64,000 bases of DNA from CAWGET01 sp963821715 (lineage in GTDB: Bacteria; Bacteroidota; Ignavibacteria; Ignavibacteriales; Melioribacteraceae): NCBI GenBank assembly GCA_963821715.1, contig CAWGET010000010.1:372001-436000 (forward strand), written 5' to 3'. This document shows, one piece after another, positions 1 through 9,291 of this stretch. A program made the translations under genes and the position numbers. Position 1 is the first letter of the stretch; each line of letters begins with the position of its first letter. The notes under the pieces are model-generated. The model was not told where the DNA came from and ran no database searches. It was given only the letters and a program-made list of their open reading frames with translations.

Positions 1-1
1 T

Positions 2-109
2 AACTATTCCCTTAAATCCGCGATTGACGAGTTGATCTCGATCTTGATGAAAGGCATGCTTACCTCGAAAGGAAGCAAACAATTGGCAATAGTAAAACGG
101 AAAAAATAA
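2..109 (+). CDS. C-terminal tail of a gene cut by the window edge, possibly a TetR-family regulator
   Basis: An open frame enters from the left edge and ends at the TAA at 107-109, one base before the ATG of the membrane fusion gene. Only 35 residues are visible, ending in a basic lysine-rich tail. That is too little to identify the family directly. In YbhGFSR-type export operons the gene just upstream is usually a TetR-family repressor (CecR/YbiH type), so that is the likely identity, from context only. The tight spacing suggests one transcript with the exporter. Confidence 0.4.
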   Translation, partial: NYSLKSAIDELISILMKGMLTSKGSKQLAIVKRKK

Positions 110-110
110 A

Positions 111-1088
111 ATGAAAAAATTATTTTTGATCATAATCGCATTCAGTCTGTTCGGATGCGGAGGAAATAATGACGGCAGATTCGTCGAAGAGTCCGGCACG
201 ATTGAAACCACGGATATAATAATTTCTTCGAAAGTAGGCGGAACCGTGGAGGAAATAAAAGCCGATGAAGGCAGCAATATTTCAAAGGGAGATACAATTT
301 TAACCATCGACCACGAAACCCTTGATATACAATTACGACAAGCGGAAGCGGGATTGGACGGAGCTAATGCGCAGTTTCAGTTGGTAAAGGAAGGCGCGAG
401 GAAGGAGGACATTAATCAAGCAAAGGAAGCGGTGAAGCAAGCCGGTGCAAATCTGGAATCGGCTAAAAGCGATTTATCAAGATTGAAAAGTTTATATGAA
501 TCGCAGGCGATCACGGAAAAACAATTTGAAGATGTTAAAACCCGCGCGGATATAGCCGAATCCCAATATCAATCGGCGAAAGCAAATCTTGAAAAAATGA
601 ATAACATATCTCGTCCTGCTGAAATTAAACAGGCGGAAGCCAATTACGGAAAGACTGCCGCTTCAGTAGATCTGATAGAAAAACAGATTCGCGACAGCTT
701 TATTATTTCACCGATCCGAGGAAGCGTGGTTGAAGTTTACGCCGAAGAAGGAGAGAATGTAAACCCCCAAACTTCTCTCGTAAAAGTATCAAATTTATCC
801 GAAGTTGAATTGATAATATATATTTCAGAAACCGATCTCGGCAAAGTTAAAACAGGACAAGACGCAGAAGTTTCCATAGATACATTTCCCGATAAAACCT
901 ACAATGGAAAGATAACTTATATTTCACCGGAAGCCGAATTCACTCCAAAAAATATTCAGACAAAAGACGAAAGAACGAAACTCGTTTTTAAAGTGAAGAT
1001 TAAAATTCCGAATCCAGCCTATGAACTAAAGGCCGGAATGCCAGCCGACGCGAAAATAATATTAGATGAAATTGGAAGCGGTGAATAA
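111..1088 (+). CDS. HlyD/YbhG-type membrane fusion lipoprotein of an ABC exporter
   Basis: This 325-residue periplasmic adaptor should bridge the inner-membrane ABC-2 transporter and the TolC-like channel encoded downstream. It starts with a lipoprotein signal with lipobox LFGC (Cys16), so it is probably anchored by lipid rather than by a transmembrane helix. The first half of a biotinyl/lipoyl-like domain lies near residues 40-75, a long alpha-helical hairpin rich in Ala, Glu and Lys near 80-180, the second lipoyl half near 195-230, and a beta-barrel domain follows. The layout is that of E. coli YbhG. The stop overlaps the next start by one base, so the genes are translationally coupled. The exported substrate cannot be told from sequence. 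Confidence 0.9.
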   Translation: MKKLFLIIIAFSLFGCGGNNDGRFVEESGTIETTDIIISSKVGGTVEEIKADEGSNISKGDTILTIDHETLDIQLRQAEAGLDGANAQFQLVKEGARKEDINQAKEAVKQAGANLESAKSDLSRLKSLYESQAITEKQFEDVKTRADIAESQYQSAKANLEKMNNISRPAEIKQAEANYGKTAASVDLIEKQIRDSFIISPIRGSVVEVYAEEGENVNPQTSLVKVSNLSEVELIIYISETDLGKVKTGQDAEVSIDTFPDKTYNGKITYISPEAEFTPKNIQTKDERTKLVFKVKIKIPNPAYELKAGMPADAKIILDEIGSGE

Positions 1089-2002
1089 TGTCGGAGATTA
1101 TCCAAATAGAAAATCTGCATAAATCTTTCGGATCTATAAAAGCAGTTAGCGGAATTACTATGCGCATCAATAAAGGAGAGATGTTCGGTCTGGTAGGACC
1201 CGACGGAGCGGGAAAGACAACAACTATCAGAATGCTATGCGGATTATCGAATCAGGATTTAGGAAAGATAAATATTCTGGGGCGCGATTTAAAAAATGCC
1301 AAAAAGTTCGTCCAGAAAAAAATTGGATACCTATCGCAAAAATTCAGTCTTTACGGCGATCTTTCAGTGGATGAAAACATAGAATTTTTTGCCGACATCC
1401 ATAACGTTAAAAATTATAAACCAAGACGCGACGAGCTGCTCGAATTTACATCATTAAAAAATTTCCGCTCAAGGTTAGCCGAGAAATTATCCGGAGGAAT
1501 GAAGCAAAAACTCGCGCTCGCGTGCAGTTTAATCCATGAGCCGGAAATTCTTTTTCTCGATGAACCGACGACGGGAGTCGATCCGGTTTCGCGCCGCGAC
1601 TTCTGGAAGATACTTTCTAAATTGGTTAACGAAGGATTAACAGTTTTTATGTCAACTCCGTATCTGGATGAAGCGGAACGATGCACGCGCGTGGCGTTAA
1701 TGAATAAAGGGAAAATTCTAGCTCTTGATACTCCGGCGCAAATTAAAAAATCATTAGTCGCGGATGTTGCCGAGTTTGTTAGTCCGACAACCAGGCAAGC
1801 AAGCGCAGTTGTTAGGGAAAACACAAACTTCGATGTTCAGATTTTCGGCGACCGGTTTTCCGCAATTGTAAATAATTATGAAACCGACTCGAAGCGAATT
1901 ATAGATTTACTGGAAACGAGAGACATAGAGATTACGAGGACAAGAAGAGTAATGCCGACATTGGAAAACATTTTTATCCATCTAATTAAAGAAGCAAATT
2001 AA
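1088..2002 (+). CDS. ABC exporter ATPase 1 (YbhF N-half-like), lacking the switch histidine
   Basis: A 304-residue cytoplasmic ATPase of the multidrug/ABC-2 type. Walker A is GPDGAGKTT at residues 37-45, with Asp where Asn is usual. The signature LSGGMKQKL and the Walker B LFLDEPTTGVDP are intact. The switch (H-loop) region reads STPYLDEAERC, so the usual His is Pro. The second ATPase of the operon has the complementary defect: H-loop kept, signature altered. The pair therefore probably works as a heterodimer, like the two halves of E. coli YbhF. It follows the adaptor with a one-base overlap and precedes the TolC-like gene by one base. Confidence 0.92.
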   Translation: MSEIIQIENLHKSFGSIKAVSGITMRINKGEMFGLVGPDGAGKTTTIRMLCGLSNQDLGKINILGRDLKNAKKFVQKKIGYLSQKFSLYGDLSVDENIEFFADIHNVKNYKPRRDELLEFTSLKNFRSRLAEKLSGGMKQKLALACSLIHEPEILFLDEPTTGVDPVSRRDFWKILSKLVNEGLTVFMSTPYLDEAERCTRVALMNKGKILALDTPAQIKKSLVADVAEFVSPTTRQASAVVRENTNFDVQIFGDRFSAIVNNYETDSKRIIDLLETRDIEITRTRRVMPTLENIFIHLIKEAN

Positions 2003-2003
2003 A

Positions 2004-3317
2004 ATGAAACAATTAATAATTTTATTTCTTTTGATAAGTTCTTTCCTCGCCGCCCAGCAGAAAAATTATACGTTAGAAGAAAGTCTTGCTGCCGGACTTA
2101 AAAAGGACAAACAAATAAAAAATAGCCGTTCGCGTCTCAGTGAATCGGCGGCGCAAGTGAATGAAGTTTCTTCTAATTTTTATCCGCAACTTTTTTTCGG
2201 AGCAAATTATACAAGACTCAGTGATGTTCCACCGTTTGAGGTCAGCGTTCCTTTCACCCCGAATCCAATCACAATTCAGGAAAGCATTTTAAATACATAC
2301 ACTTTAAAGCTTTCTTTGCAGCAGCCTATATTTACCGGCTTTCGTCTCTCATCTTTAAAACTCGCAGCGGAGAAGCGGAGAGAATCCGTCGAACAGCTTT
2401 ACGAGCTTGAAATAAATAACGCGGCATTAAATATATACGAGTCGTTTTGGAATTTTTATAAAGCGGAAGAATTTGTGAATCTGCTCACCGAAAATATTTC
2501 CGCTTTGAAAATTCATCTTGAAGACACGAGAAAATTTTTGGATAACGGGTTGGCTACGAGGAACGATCTTTTAAAATTAGAAGTCCAATATTCCAATTTA
2601 GAATTAGAACTTATTAAGGCTGAAAATATTTTAGAGCTTTCGCGTATAAATTTTAATAAAGCGATAGGAATCGACCTGGATTCAGAAACTGAAATATCTG
2701 CCGGGGAAATTGAAGTCGAACTAAATTTAACCGAGCCGGACAAATTGATACCGGAAGCTTTAAAGAACCGTAAAGAGCTGCAAGCCCTTTATTTACAAGC
2801 TGACGCGGCTTCGGCAAAAATTACATCCGAAAAATCAGATTGGTTTCCGCAGGTTTCTGTATTCGGCGATTTTTTTTACAGCCGTCCAAATCAAAGAATT
2901 CTTCCGCTCGAAGATAAATTTGCAGATACGTGGAACATCGGCGTCGCACTTAATTGGAATATTTTGGACTGGGGAAATACTTCCGCAAAAGTTGCGCAGG
3001 CAAAAGAAAAAAAATTACAGACGGAAATTAGCTTAGATATTCTACGGGAAAATATTGAAACGGAAATCTATAAGCTTTATTTCGATCTGCTTAGCGGAAT
3101 AAAAAAAGTAAAAGTAAACCGGCTTAATGTTGAGCAGACCGAGGAAAACTACCGGATAACCAAGGACAAATATACTGTTCAATACGCGACGAGCTCCGAC
3201 CTTATAGACGCAGAAGTTTCGGCGCTCGATGCAAAAACAAATCTGACCGCTTCTTTAGTGGAATATGAATTGGCAAAGGTAAGGTTGGAAAAAGCACTCG
3301 GAAGGAAAATTTATTGA
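2004..3317 (+). CDS. TolC-family outer membrane efflux channel
   Basis: A 437-residue outer membrane factor with a signal peptide (MKQLIILFLLISSFLAAQ). It contains the two tandem OEP repeats of the TolC family, with long helices separated by short beta segments and an internal YTRLSDVPPF-like strand region near residue 70. It should form the exit duct of the exporter. The gene lies inside the operon between the two ATPase genes, which is unusual compared with enterobacteria, where tolC is unlinked. Its TGA overlaps the ATG of the next ATPase gene by one base. Confidence 0.92.
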   Translation: MKQLIILFLLISSFLAAQQKNYTLEESLAAGLKKDKQIKNSRSRLSESAAQVNEVSSNFYPQLFFGANYTRLSDVPPFEVSVPFTPNPITIQESILNTYTLKLSLQQPIFTGFRLSSLKLAAEKRRESVEQLYELEINNAALNIYESFWNFYKAEEFVNLLTENISALKIHLEDTRKFLDNGLATRNDLLKLEVQYSNLELELIKAENILELSRINFNKAIGIDLDSETEISAGEIEVELNLTEPDKLIPEALKNRKELQALYLQADAASAKITSEKSDWFPQVSVFGDFFYSRPNQRILPLEDKFADTWNIGVALNWNILDWGNTSAKVAQAKEKKLQTEISLDILRENIETEIYKLYFDLLSGIKKVKVNRLNVEQTEENYRITKDKYTVQYATSSDLIDAEVSALDAKTNLTASLVEYELAKVRLEKALGRKIY

Positions 3318-4237
3318 TGAATTCAATCGAAGTAAATGAATTGACAAAAATATTTGGCGGCTTTACCGCGGTGGACAGAATAAGTTTCTCGGTAAAGAAG
3401 GGAGAAATTTTCGGATTCCTCGGAGCTAACGGCGCGGGAAAATCGACGGCTATAAAAATGCTCTGCGGAATTTTAGCCCCGACTTCCGGCGACGCTCTCG
3501 TTGGTGGCTTCAGCGTTATGAACGAGCCCGATAAAGTGAAATTGAATATCGGCTATATGTCGCAGCGCTTTTCACTTTACGACGATCTTACCGTTGAGGA
3601 GAACATAAACTTCTTCGGCGGGATTTACGGGCTGAAAGGCGATAAATTTAATCAAAGAAAAAAGTGGGTTCTTAAAACTTCATATCTCGAAGGGAAAGAG
3701 AAATTATTGACCGGCTCGCTTCCAGGTGGAATTAAACAGAGGCTCGCGCTCGGAACCGCCGTTGTTCATCAGCCAGATATTGTTTTTTTGGACGAACCCA
3801 CAAGCGGAGTCGATCCGATTTCAAGAAGAAATTTTTGGGATTTGATAAACGATCTTTCAGACGAAGGAACGACAGTTTTTGTAACAACGCATTACTTAGA
3901 AGAAGCGGAGTTCTGTAACAATATCATTTTAATAGACGCTGGAAAATTAATAGCCGAAGGAAGTTCGAAGGAATTGAAAGAGAAGTATTTAAAGAATCCG
4001 ATTTATGAAATTGATTCCAGCGACCCGGTTAAAGCGATGGAAGTTCTGGAGAAAAAAGACGGAGTAAGCGATGTTTCGATTTTTGGAAATCAGATACACG
4101 CGGGAATTTATCCCGAAATAATGAACCGAGATTCATTAAAAGACTTATTGGAAGAAAACTCTGTCGAAGTTTACCGCATTGACGAAATTGCGCCGAGCCT
4201 TGAAGACGTTTTTATTCATCTGCTGGAAAAGAAATAA
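3317..4237 (+). CDS. ABC exporter ATPase 2 (YbhF C-half-like), degenerate signature
   Basis: A 306-residue ABC ATPase. Walker A is GANGAGKST at residues 36-44, Walker B is VFLDEPTSGVDP, and the H-loop His is present in VTTHYLEEAE. The signature reads LPGGIKQRL, with Pro for the conserved Ser of LSGG. Combined with ATPase 1, one composite site (this Walker A and H-loop with the LSGG of ATPase 1) would be canonical and the other degenerate. I chose the ATG at 3317, which overlaps the upstream stop by one base. A TTG three bases earlier is also in frame. The stop overlaps the permease start by one base. Confidence 0.92.
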   Translation: MNSIEVNELTKIFGGFTAVDRISFSVKKGEIFGFLGANGAGKSTAIKMLCGILAPTSGDALVGGFSVMNEPDKVKLNIGYMSQRFSLYDDLTVEENINFFGGIYGLKGDKFNQRKKWVLKTSYLEGKEKLLTGSLPGGIKQRLALGTAVVHQPDIVFLDEPTSGVDPISRRNFWDLINDLSDEGTTVFVTTHYLEEAEFCNNIILIDAGKLIAEGSSKELKEKYLKNPIYEIDSSDPVKAMEVLEKKDGVSDVSIFGNQIHAGIYPEIMNRDSLKDLLEENSVEVYRIDEIAPSLEDVFIHLLEKK

Positions 4238-5373
4238 TGTTTAACAGGATAAAAGCGGTAGCGAAGAAAGAAGTAAAACAATTAAAAAGGGATTGGCGTT
4301 TTTTGTTTGTTCTCTTTTTCTTTCCTGTATTTCTGTTGGCAATTTTCGGTTATGCGGTTAATTTCGATGTTAAGCATATACGCCTTGGCGTTTATGATCT
4401 TGAGAAATCGCAAGTCAGCCGCGACTTTATACGCTCACTTGTAAGTTCGGAATATTTCGATCAACCGATTCAGTTCAACAAGAGAAAAGAAATTGACAAA
4501 GCACTCGAGGAAAAACTTGTGCAGACTGCGCTAATTATTCCTGCGGATTTTTCCAGACAGCTCAACTCCGGGAACAGAAAAGCTGAGCTGCAATTTTTAA
4601 TAGACGGAGTTGACGGAAATACTGCTTCGATAATTTTCAATTATGTTTCTTCCGCTACAACTAATTTAAATGCAAAGATTCAAAAAGATTTTTTACTAAG
4701 GGCCGGACTCGAACCGTTCTATCCGATTGACATTAAGCCAAGATTCTGGTTTAATCCCGATCTCAAAACAACCTGGTTCCTGCTGCCGGGATTGATCGCG
4801 ATGATCCTAATTATGGTAGCGGTCATCAGTATTTCGCTTACGTTAGTTCGCGAAAAAGAGAAAGGCACGATCGAACAGATAAACGTTTCGTCCGTTACAA
4901 CCTTGGAATTGCTGATCGGGAAATCTCTTCCTTATGTTATCATTTCGTTAATCGATGCCGCTTTGATTCTACTTGCCGGATTTATTCTTTTCGGAATTGT
5001 TGTGAATGGAAGTTTCATTCTATTATTTCTGAGTACCCTTATTTTTATTTCCGCGTGCACGAGCATCGGGATTTTTATTTCAGTGGTTGCGGATACTCAG
5101 CAGGTCGCTTTTACTATGGCTACTTTCGCATCTATGCTTCCGGCTGTTGTTTTATCCGGATTCATTTTCCCGATTGACAGCATGCCGTTTCTCGTTCAGA
5201 TAATTACAAATATCACTCCGGCAAAATTTTTCATACGAATATTAAGAGCAATAATGCTGCGCGGAGTCGGAGTCCACGCTTTTTGGGATCAACTAATTTA
5301 TCTCATTTTATTCATTGTTGTTTTTCTCGGTTTAAGCATAATTGTTAGAAAACAAAAAGCGGCAAGGGTTTAA
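4237..5373 (+). CDS. ABC-2 type permease (YbhS-like)
   Basis: A 378-residue inner membrane permease. One N-terminal transmembrane helix (about residues 22-42) is followed by a large soluble periplasmic domain of about 130 residues, then five hydrophobic helices from about residue 175. The motif VREKEKGTIEQINVSS before the second membrane block is typical of the ABC2_membrane_3 family. It should pair with the next gene as a heterodimeric channel driven by the two ATPases. It starts with a one-base overlap after ATPase 2. Confidence 0.92.
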   Translation: MFNRIKAVAKKEVKQLKRDWRFLFVLFFFPVFLLAIFGYAVNFDVKHIRLGVYDLEKSQVSRDFIRSLVSSEYFDQPIQFNKRKEIDKALEEKLVQTALIIPADFSRQLNSGNRKAELQFLIDGVDGNTASIIFNYVSSATTNLNAKIQKDFLLRAGLEPFYPIDIKPRFWFNPDLKTTWFLLPGLIAMILIMVAVISISLTLVREKEKGTIEQINVSSVTTLELLIGKSLPYVIISLIDAALILLAGFILFGIVVNGSFILLFLSTLIFISACTSIGIFISVVADTQQVAFTMATFASMLPAVVLSGFIFPIDSMPFLVQIITNITPAKFFIRILRAIMLRGVGVHAFWDQLIYLILFIVVFLGLSIIVRKQKAARV

Positions 5374-5374
5374 G

Positions 5375-6505
5375 ATGAGTATCATCCTTCACTTTATAAA
5401 AAAAGAATTTCTTCAATTTAAACGCGATCCGAAAATGTTTGCTTTAATATTGGTTGCACCTGTGGTTCAATTAATATTTTTGGGTTACGCCGCAACGTTA
5501 GACGTGAAGAATATTCACACCGCGGTTTTTGATATGAACAGGAGCGCAGAAAGCCGCGAGTTTGTGAGAAAATTTTCGGAGACGGAATATTTTCAGATCG
5601 ATAAATATGTTACATCGTACGATGAGATTGAACTGCTGATTGACAAAGGGGATATTATGCTTGGGCTTGTTATCCCGGCTGATTTCGGCAAAAATATTTA
5701 TATAAATGAACCGGCGGAAGTTCAGGCAATATTTGAAGGGTCGGACGGAAACACCGCAGGCATTGCAGCGGGTTATTTACAGTCGATAGTCCGGGATTAT
5801 GCAAAAGAAATAATTGTTCAATCGCGGGCGCGATCCGGGAATCAATTTATTTCCATTCCTTCCGTAGACGCCGAAATCAGAGTATGGTATAATCCCGAAA
5901 TGAAGACAAGAAATTTTATGGTTCCAGGAATTGTCGGATTGCTCTTGATGATCATCACTTTGATATTAACATCATTGGCGATCGTGAAAGAAAAAGAAAT
6001 CGGGACAATGGAGCAGTTGATCGTAACTCCTATAAAACCATATCACTTAATCATCGGGAAACTTGTTCCTTTTACTATTGTAGGTCTTGCTTCGGTGGTT
6101 GTAGTTTTAACTGCGATGAAAATAATTTTCGGGATTGGAGTAAGAGGCAGCACAACTTTTCTTTTTTTCTCAACATTCATTTATGTGCTTTCTTTGCTGG
6201 GCTTCGGTTTGTTCATCTCCACAATTTCCAAAACGCAGCAGCAGGCTATGATGCTTTCCATCTTTGTCGTGATGCTGCCGATGATCTATCTTTCGGGCTT
6301 CGCATTCCCGATCGAAAATATGCCCAAGATAATTCAATACATCACTTATGTAATTCCGCTACGTTATTTTATCACGATAATCCGTGGAATAATTTTAAAA
6401 GGAATCGGTTTCACCGAATTGTGGGACGAACTTTTAATTTTATTTTTGATGGGAGTTTCAATTTTGTATTTAAGTTCGCTGAGATTTAGAAAAAGATTGG
6501 AGTAA
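5375..6505 (+). CDS. ABC-2 type permease (YbhR-like)
   Basis: A 376-residue paralogue of the preceding permease with the same topology: one N-terminal helix, a large periplasmic domain, and five C-terminal helices. The motif VKEKEIGTMEQLIVTP matches the one in its partner. I place the start at the ATG at 5375, one base after the upstream stop. A longer in-frame TTG start at 5342 would overlap the upstream gene and lacks family support. It is the last gene of the export operon, and the palindromic element at 6533-6582 follows. Confidence 0.9.
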   Translation: MSIILHFIKKEFLQFKRDPKMFALILVAPVVQLIFLGYAATLDVKNIHTAVFDMNRSAESREFVRKFSETEYFQIDKYVTSYDEIELLIDKGDIMLGLVIPADFGKNIYINEPAEVQAIFEGSDGNTAGIAAGYLQSIVRDYAKEIIVQSRARSGNQFISIPSVDAEIRVWYNPEMKTRNFMVPGIVGLLLMIITLILTSLAIVKEKEIGTMEQLIVTPIKPYHLIIGKLVPFTIVGLASVVVVLTAMKIIFGIGVRGSTTFLFFSTFIYVLSLLGFGLFISTISKTQQQAMMLSIFVVMLPMIYLSGFAFPIENMPKIIQYITYVIPLRYFITIIRGIILKGIGFTELWDELLILFLMGVSILYLSSLRFRKRLE

Positions 6506-6532
6506 TCTATTTGTTTCTAAATTTTAATGGAA

Positions 6533-6582
6533 GCAGAGACATTGCAGACTTCGACATGCTAAGTCAAATGCAATGCCTCTAC
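6533..6582. repeat. Imperfect palindromic element between convergent genes, possible bidirectional terminator
   Basis: AGAGACATTGCA (6535-6546) and TGCAATGCCTCT (6569-6580) are inverted repeats with one mismatch. Inside them ACTT and AAGT can extend the stem. It lies between the convergent export operon and the PRC-barrel gene. It has no strong T-run, so it looks more like a dispersed palindromic repeat than a standard intrinsic terminator. Confidence 0.6.
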
Positions 6583-6599
6583 AGTCCCAAAAGATATAA

Positions 6600-7517
6600 T
6601 TATTTTTTATTTACTTTGTCGAATCTGTCTGATTCGTAATATTTGTGGTTGTATAATTTTTCGGCGTCGGAGCTTTCCCCTTTCGCTTTTTCAACTCCGT
6701 TGCGTATTGTCCATTCATACTTACGCGTAATGTGTCCGCCGTCGTAAGTCGGAAGTATCAATACATTTTCCTTTGTCAATTCAATCACAACGGTTTTATC
6801 GGATTCATCTATATGTGTTATTCCAATCGGGATCAATACTGATCTTTCTCTTCCCGGAAGATGCTCGGAATTTTCAAGACCGACTTCAAAATATCTAACC
6901 GTTAAATTTTCATATTCAATAATAACGTCTTTTACGTGTCCTATAATTTTATCATCAGTAGTTTTTGCATTCCAGCCGCGCGCGTCTAAATCCTCTGACG
7001 ATAAATCATAATCCTTCAAGTCGTTTAAGCGATATAGTCTTTTTTCTCTCCTCCCCCCGTAAAATTTTTCATCGTCAAAAAAATCGTGCTCGTAAAAATA
7101 TTTATCGTCGACATTAAATTCTTCATCCGACAAGGAAGTTGTTACCGATCTTTCGTAATCGCGGGAGATTGTTCCGCCCGTATAATTCGGTGTTTTTAGA
7201 AGTGTAACTGTTTCGATTGTTTTTATATAGACCTTATCTTCCTTTGTATCAAGTGTTGCTACTCCGATCGGGATAAGCATATGCCTATCTTCATCAACGC
7301 CCTGAACTCCGTCGTCAACTAAAACATCGAGATAGCGTACACGGAGAATATCGGGATCGACAATTAGTTCTTCGACTCTTCCGAATTTATTTCCATCTGC
7401 GCTTATAACGATCCAGCCGCGTACATCGAGATCGGAATCAGCTACTTCAAAGTCGCTAAGTTCTGAAAGACGATAGAGATGTTTTTCTTCGCCCGGTCTA
7501 ATTTCATCGGAATTCAT
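6600..7517 (-). CDS. Protein with two PRC-barrel domains
   Basis: A 305-residue soluble protein made of two similar halves. Each half has a segment of the form LYRLxxLxDxxxxxxDxDxRGW, then a VRYxxV strand, then a LIPIG strand, and ends near GGxIxRxYE. This is the PRC-barrel fold known from the photosynthetic reaction centre H subunit and from RimM. Stand-alone bacterial versions are often linked to stress or membrane surfaces, but no activity can be assigned. I chose the ATG at 7517 because AGGAGGG lies just upstream. A longer start at 7586 has no such site. The linker and C-terminus are acidic and charged. Confidence 0.8.
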   Translation of the reverse strand: MNSDEIRPGEEKHLYRLSELSDFEVADSDLDVRGWIVISADGNKFGRVEELIVDPDILRVRYLDVLVDDGVQGVDEDRHMLIPIGVATLDTKEDKVYIKTIETVTLLKTPNYTGGTISRDYERSVTTSLSDEEFNVDDKYFYEHDFFDDEKFYGGRREKRLYRLNDLKDYDLSSEDLDARGWNAKTTDDKIIGHVKDVIIEYENLTVRYFEVGLENSEHLPGRERSVLIPIGITHIDESDKTVVIELTKENVLILPTYDGGHITRKYEWTIRNGVEKAKGESSDAEKLYNHKYYESDRFDKVNKK

Positions 7518-7706
7518 TTTGCCCTCCTGCTTTATGTTAAAATTGTTTTTGTCGTGTTTTGTGAATTTCCCTCGTTTTATAATCAACGAATTTATTTAGA
7601 TAAAATCCAGAAGATTTTTTTTGGTAGATTAGCAGAAGCTGGAACGCGATTACTTAGAGGAAATTTTTGCAACTCGTTTTAACATTCCACGAATGCACGA
7701 ATCCTT

Positions 7707-8243
7707 TCATAATTCCAGATTTAAATCAATCGTTTTGTATTCCCCTTTGAATACAGGAAGTATCAACGCTACAAGAAAAGATATAATTGCAAGTGCGTAA
7801 AAAAACCATCCGACTTCTTTGTCGAATTGGAGAATACCAAGTTCGGAAAGAAGATAAGTCCAATCGTGGTAAACATTGTTTCCTCCTAGCAGAGGAAGTT
7901 TCCTCTCAACGGCATCCGCGGCATAAACGCTTATGTTAACGAAATTTTGTCCGAGATAAACAACCGCCGCCTGAGCTGCTTTCAATTGTTTGTGAGATAA
8001 AAAATAATAAATGAATAGTGACGGAATAATTATCTGCATCAGCGTTCCACCGGCAGTGTAAATAAATTTTCCGAAAAAGCGAAAAATCCCGTGTCCGCCT
8101 TCGTGGATTAGAAGATTTATATAATCAATAAAAGTAAATTCGCCCCTGTTAAGCGCGTAATAAAAAACAACCGGCAAAAGAAGCAGCGACACCCAATATT
8201 TTTGAAGAAAAACTTTTAATTTATTTTGAAGATCCGCTCGCAT
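7707..8243 (-). CDS. Membrane protein with an HExxH motif (possible M50-like metallopeptidase)
   Basis: A 178-residue membrane protein with about four hydrophobic segments. An HEGGH motif at the end of the second segment fits the HExxH zinc site of metallopeptidases and is placed at the membrane as in M50 site-2-type proteases. The second M50 motif (usually LDG) is not obvious, so catalysis is uncertain. The ATG overlaps the asparaginase stop by one base (TGATG), so the two genes are coupled. No substrate can be inferred. Confidence 0.55.
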   Translation of the reverse strand: MRADLQNKLKVFLQKYWVSLLLLPVVFYYALNRGEFTFIDYINLLIHEGGHGIFRFFGKFIYTAGGTLMQIIIPSLFIYYFLSHKQLKAAQAAVVYLGQNFVNISVYAADAVERKLPLLGGNNVYHDWTYLLSELGILQFDKEVGWFFYALAIISFLVALILPVFKGEYKTIDLNLEL

Positions 8244-9217
8244 CAATCTTCAAAGATGCTTCTTAATTTTTCCAGATCTCTTGTTAAACCCAATGCAAGC
8301 ATTAATTTAATCCGCGCCTTCTGACCATTTAAATAATCGGTAAATATAACTCCGGCTTCTTTGATCCATTTTCCGGCACCGGGATAGCTGTAAATATCGA
8401 GTGTTTCGCCGGTGGGGCAGCGGGATACAAGAACCATCGGAATATTTTTCGAACGAGCGTACTTCACGCCTTCAAATGCAGGAGGAGGAATATTCCCGAC
8501 TCCCATTGCTTCGAACACGATACCTTCCGCTCCGGTATCCGCCGAATAACGGAAAAATCGGTCGTCCATTCCCGCGTAAACTTTAATTAAGGCAACATAA
8601 TCCGCTATCTTCTCCGTTTCAATAATTTCAAGTTTGTGAGGTGCGCGGTTAAAAACTACCATTCCTTTGTCAACAAATCCAAGCGCTCCGAAATCGAGAC
8701 TATGAAATGTTTCTAAATCTTCAGTGTGGGTTTTTGTAACTTCGCTCGCGGCATTAATTTCACCGTTAAGGCAAACTAAAACTCCCATGCCGCTGCTGTT
8801 CGGATTATTGCAAATGTGAATGGCGTCCAGCAGATTTTTCGGTCCGTCCCAATCCGGTTCCGAGCTTGTTTTCATCGCGCCGATTACCACAATCGGTTTG
8901 GATGTTTTAATCGTCAAATCTAAAAGATACGCAGTTTCTTCCAGCGTATCGGTTCCGTGAGTTACAATTACGCCTTCAATTTCGTCATCTAAAATAAGTT
9001 CTTTAATTTTTTTTGAAAGCTCAAACATCAACTTCGGCGTCACATGCGGACCCGGATAGATCCCGAAATTATAAACCTCTAATTTGGCAAGATCTTTCGC
9101 TTCGGGGATCATTTCTAAAAGTTCCTCGCCGTGAAAATGCGGAACCGCACCGCCTGTTTCCGAATCAATTTTCATCGAAAAAGTACCGCCGGTAAAAACT
9201 ACAAGTATTTTTTTCAT
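8243..9217 (-). CDS. L-asparaginase
   Basis: A 324-residue asparaginase, about the usual family length, converting L-asparagine to aspartate and ammonia. The first active-site threonine lies in TGGTFSM near residues 9-15, and the second in HGTDTLEETAYLL near 87. The later KTHTEDLETFHS stretch is typical of the family. No signal peptide is evident, so it is probably cytoplasmic and closer to type I (AnsA-like), though types are hard to separate by eye. It is followed by the HExxH membrane protein with a one-base overlap. Confidence 0.88.
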   Translation of the reverse strand: MKKILVVFTGGTFSMKIDSETGGAVPHFHGEELLEMIPEAKDLAKLEVYNFGIYPGPHVTPKLMFELSKKIKELILDDEIEGVIVTHGTDTLEETAYLLDLTIKTSKPIVVIGAMKTSSEPDWDGPKNLLDAIHICNNPNSSGMGVLVCLNGEINAASEVTKTHTEDLETFHSLDFGALGFVDKGMVVFNRAPHKLEIIETEKIADYVALIKVYAGMDDRFFRYSADTGAEGIVFEAMGVGNIPPPAFEGVKYARSKNIPMVLVSRCPTGETLDIYSYPGAGKWIKEAGVIFTDYLNGQKARIKLMLALGLTRDLEKLRSIFED

Positions 9218-9291
9218 CTTTTTTGACTATTTAAGAAATCAGATTAATAAAAATCTATTCTCGTGAACAGAATAATTAACAGTAACGCTTT

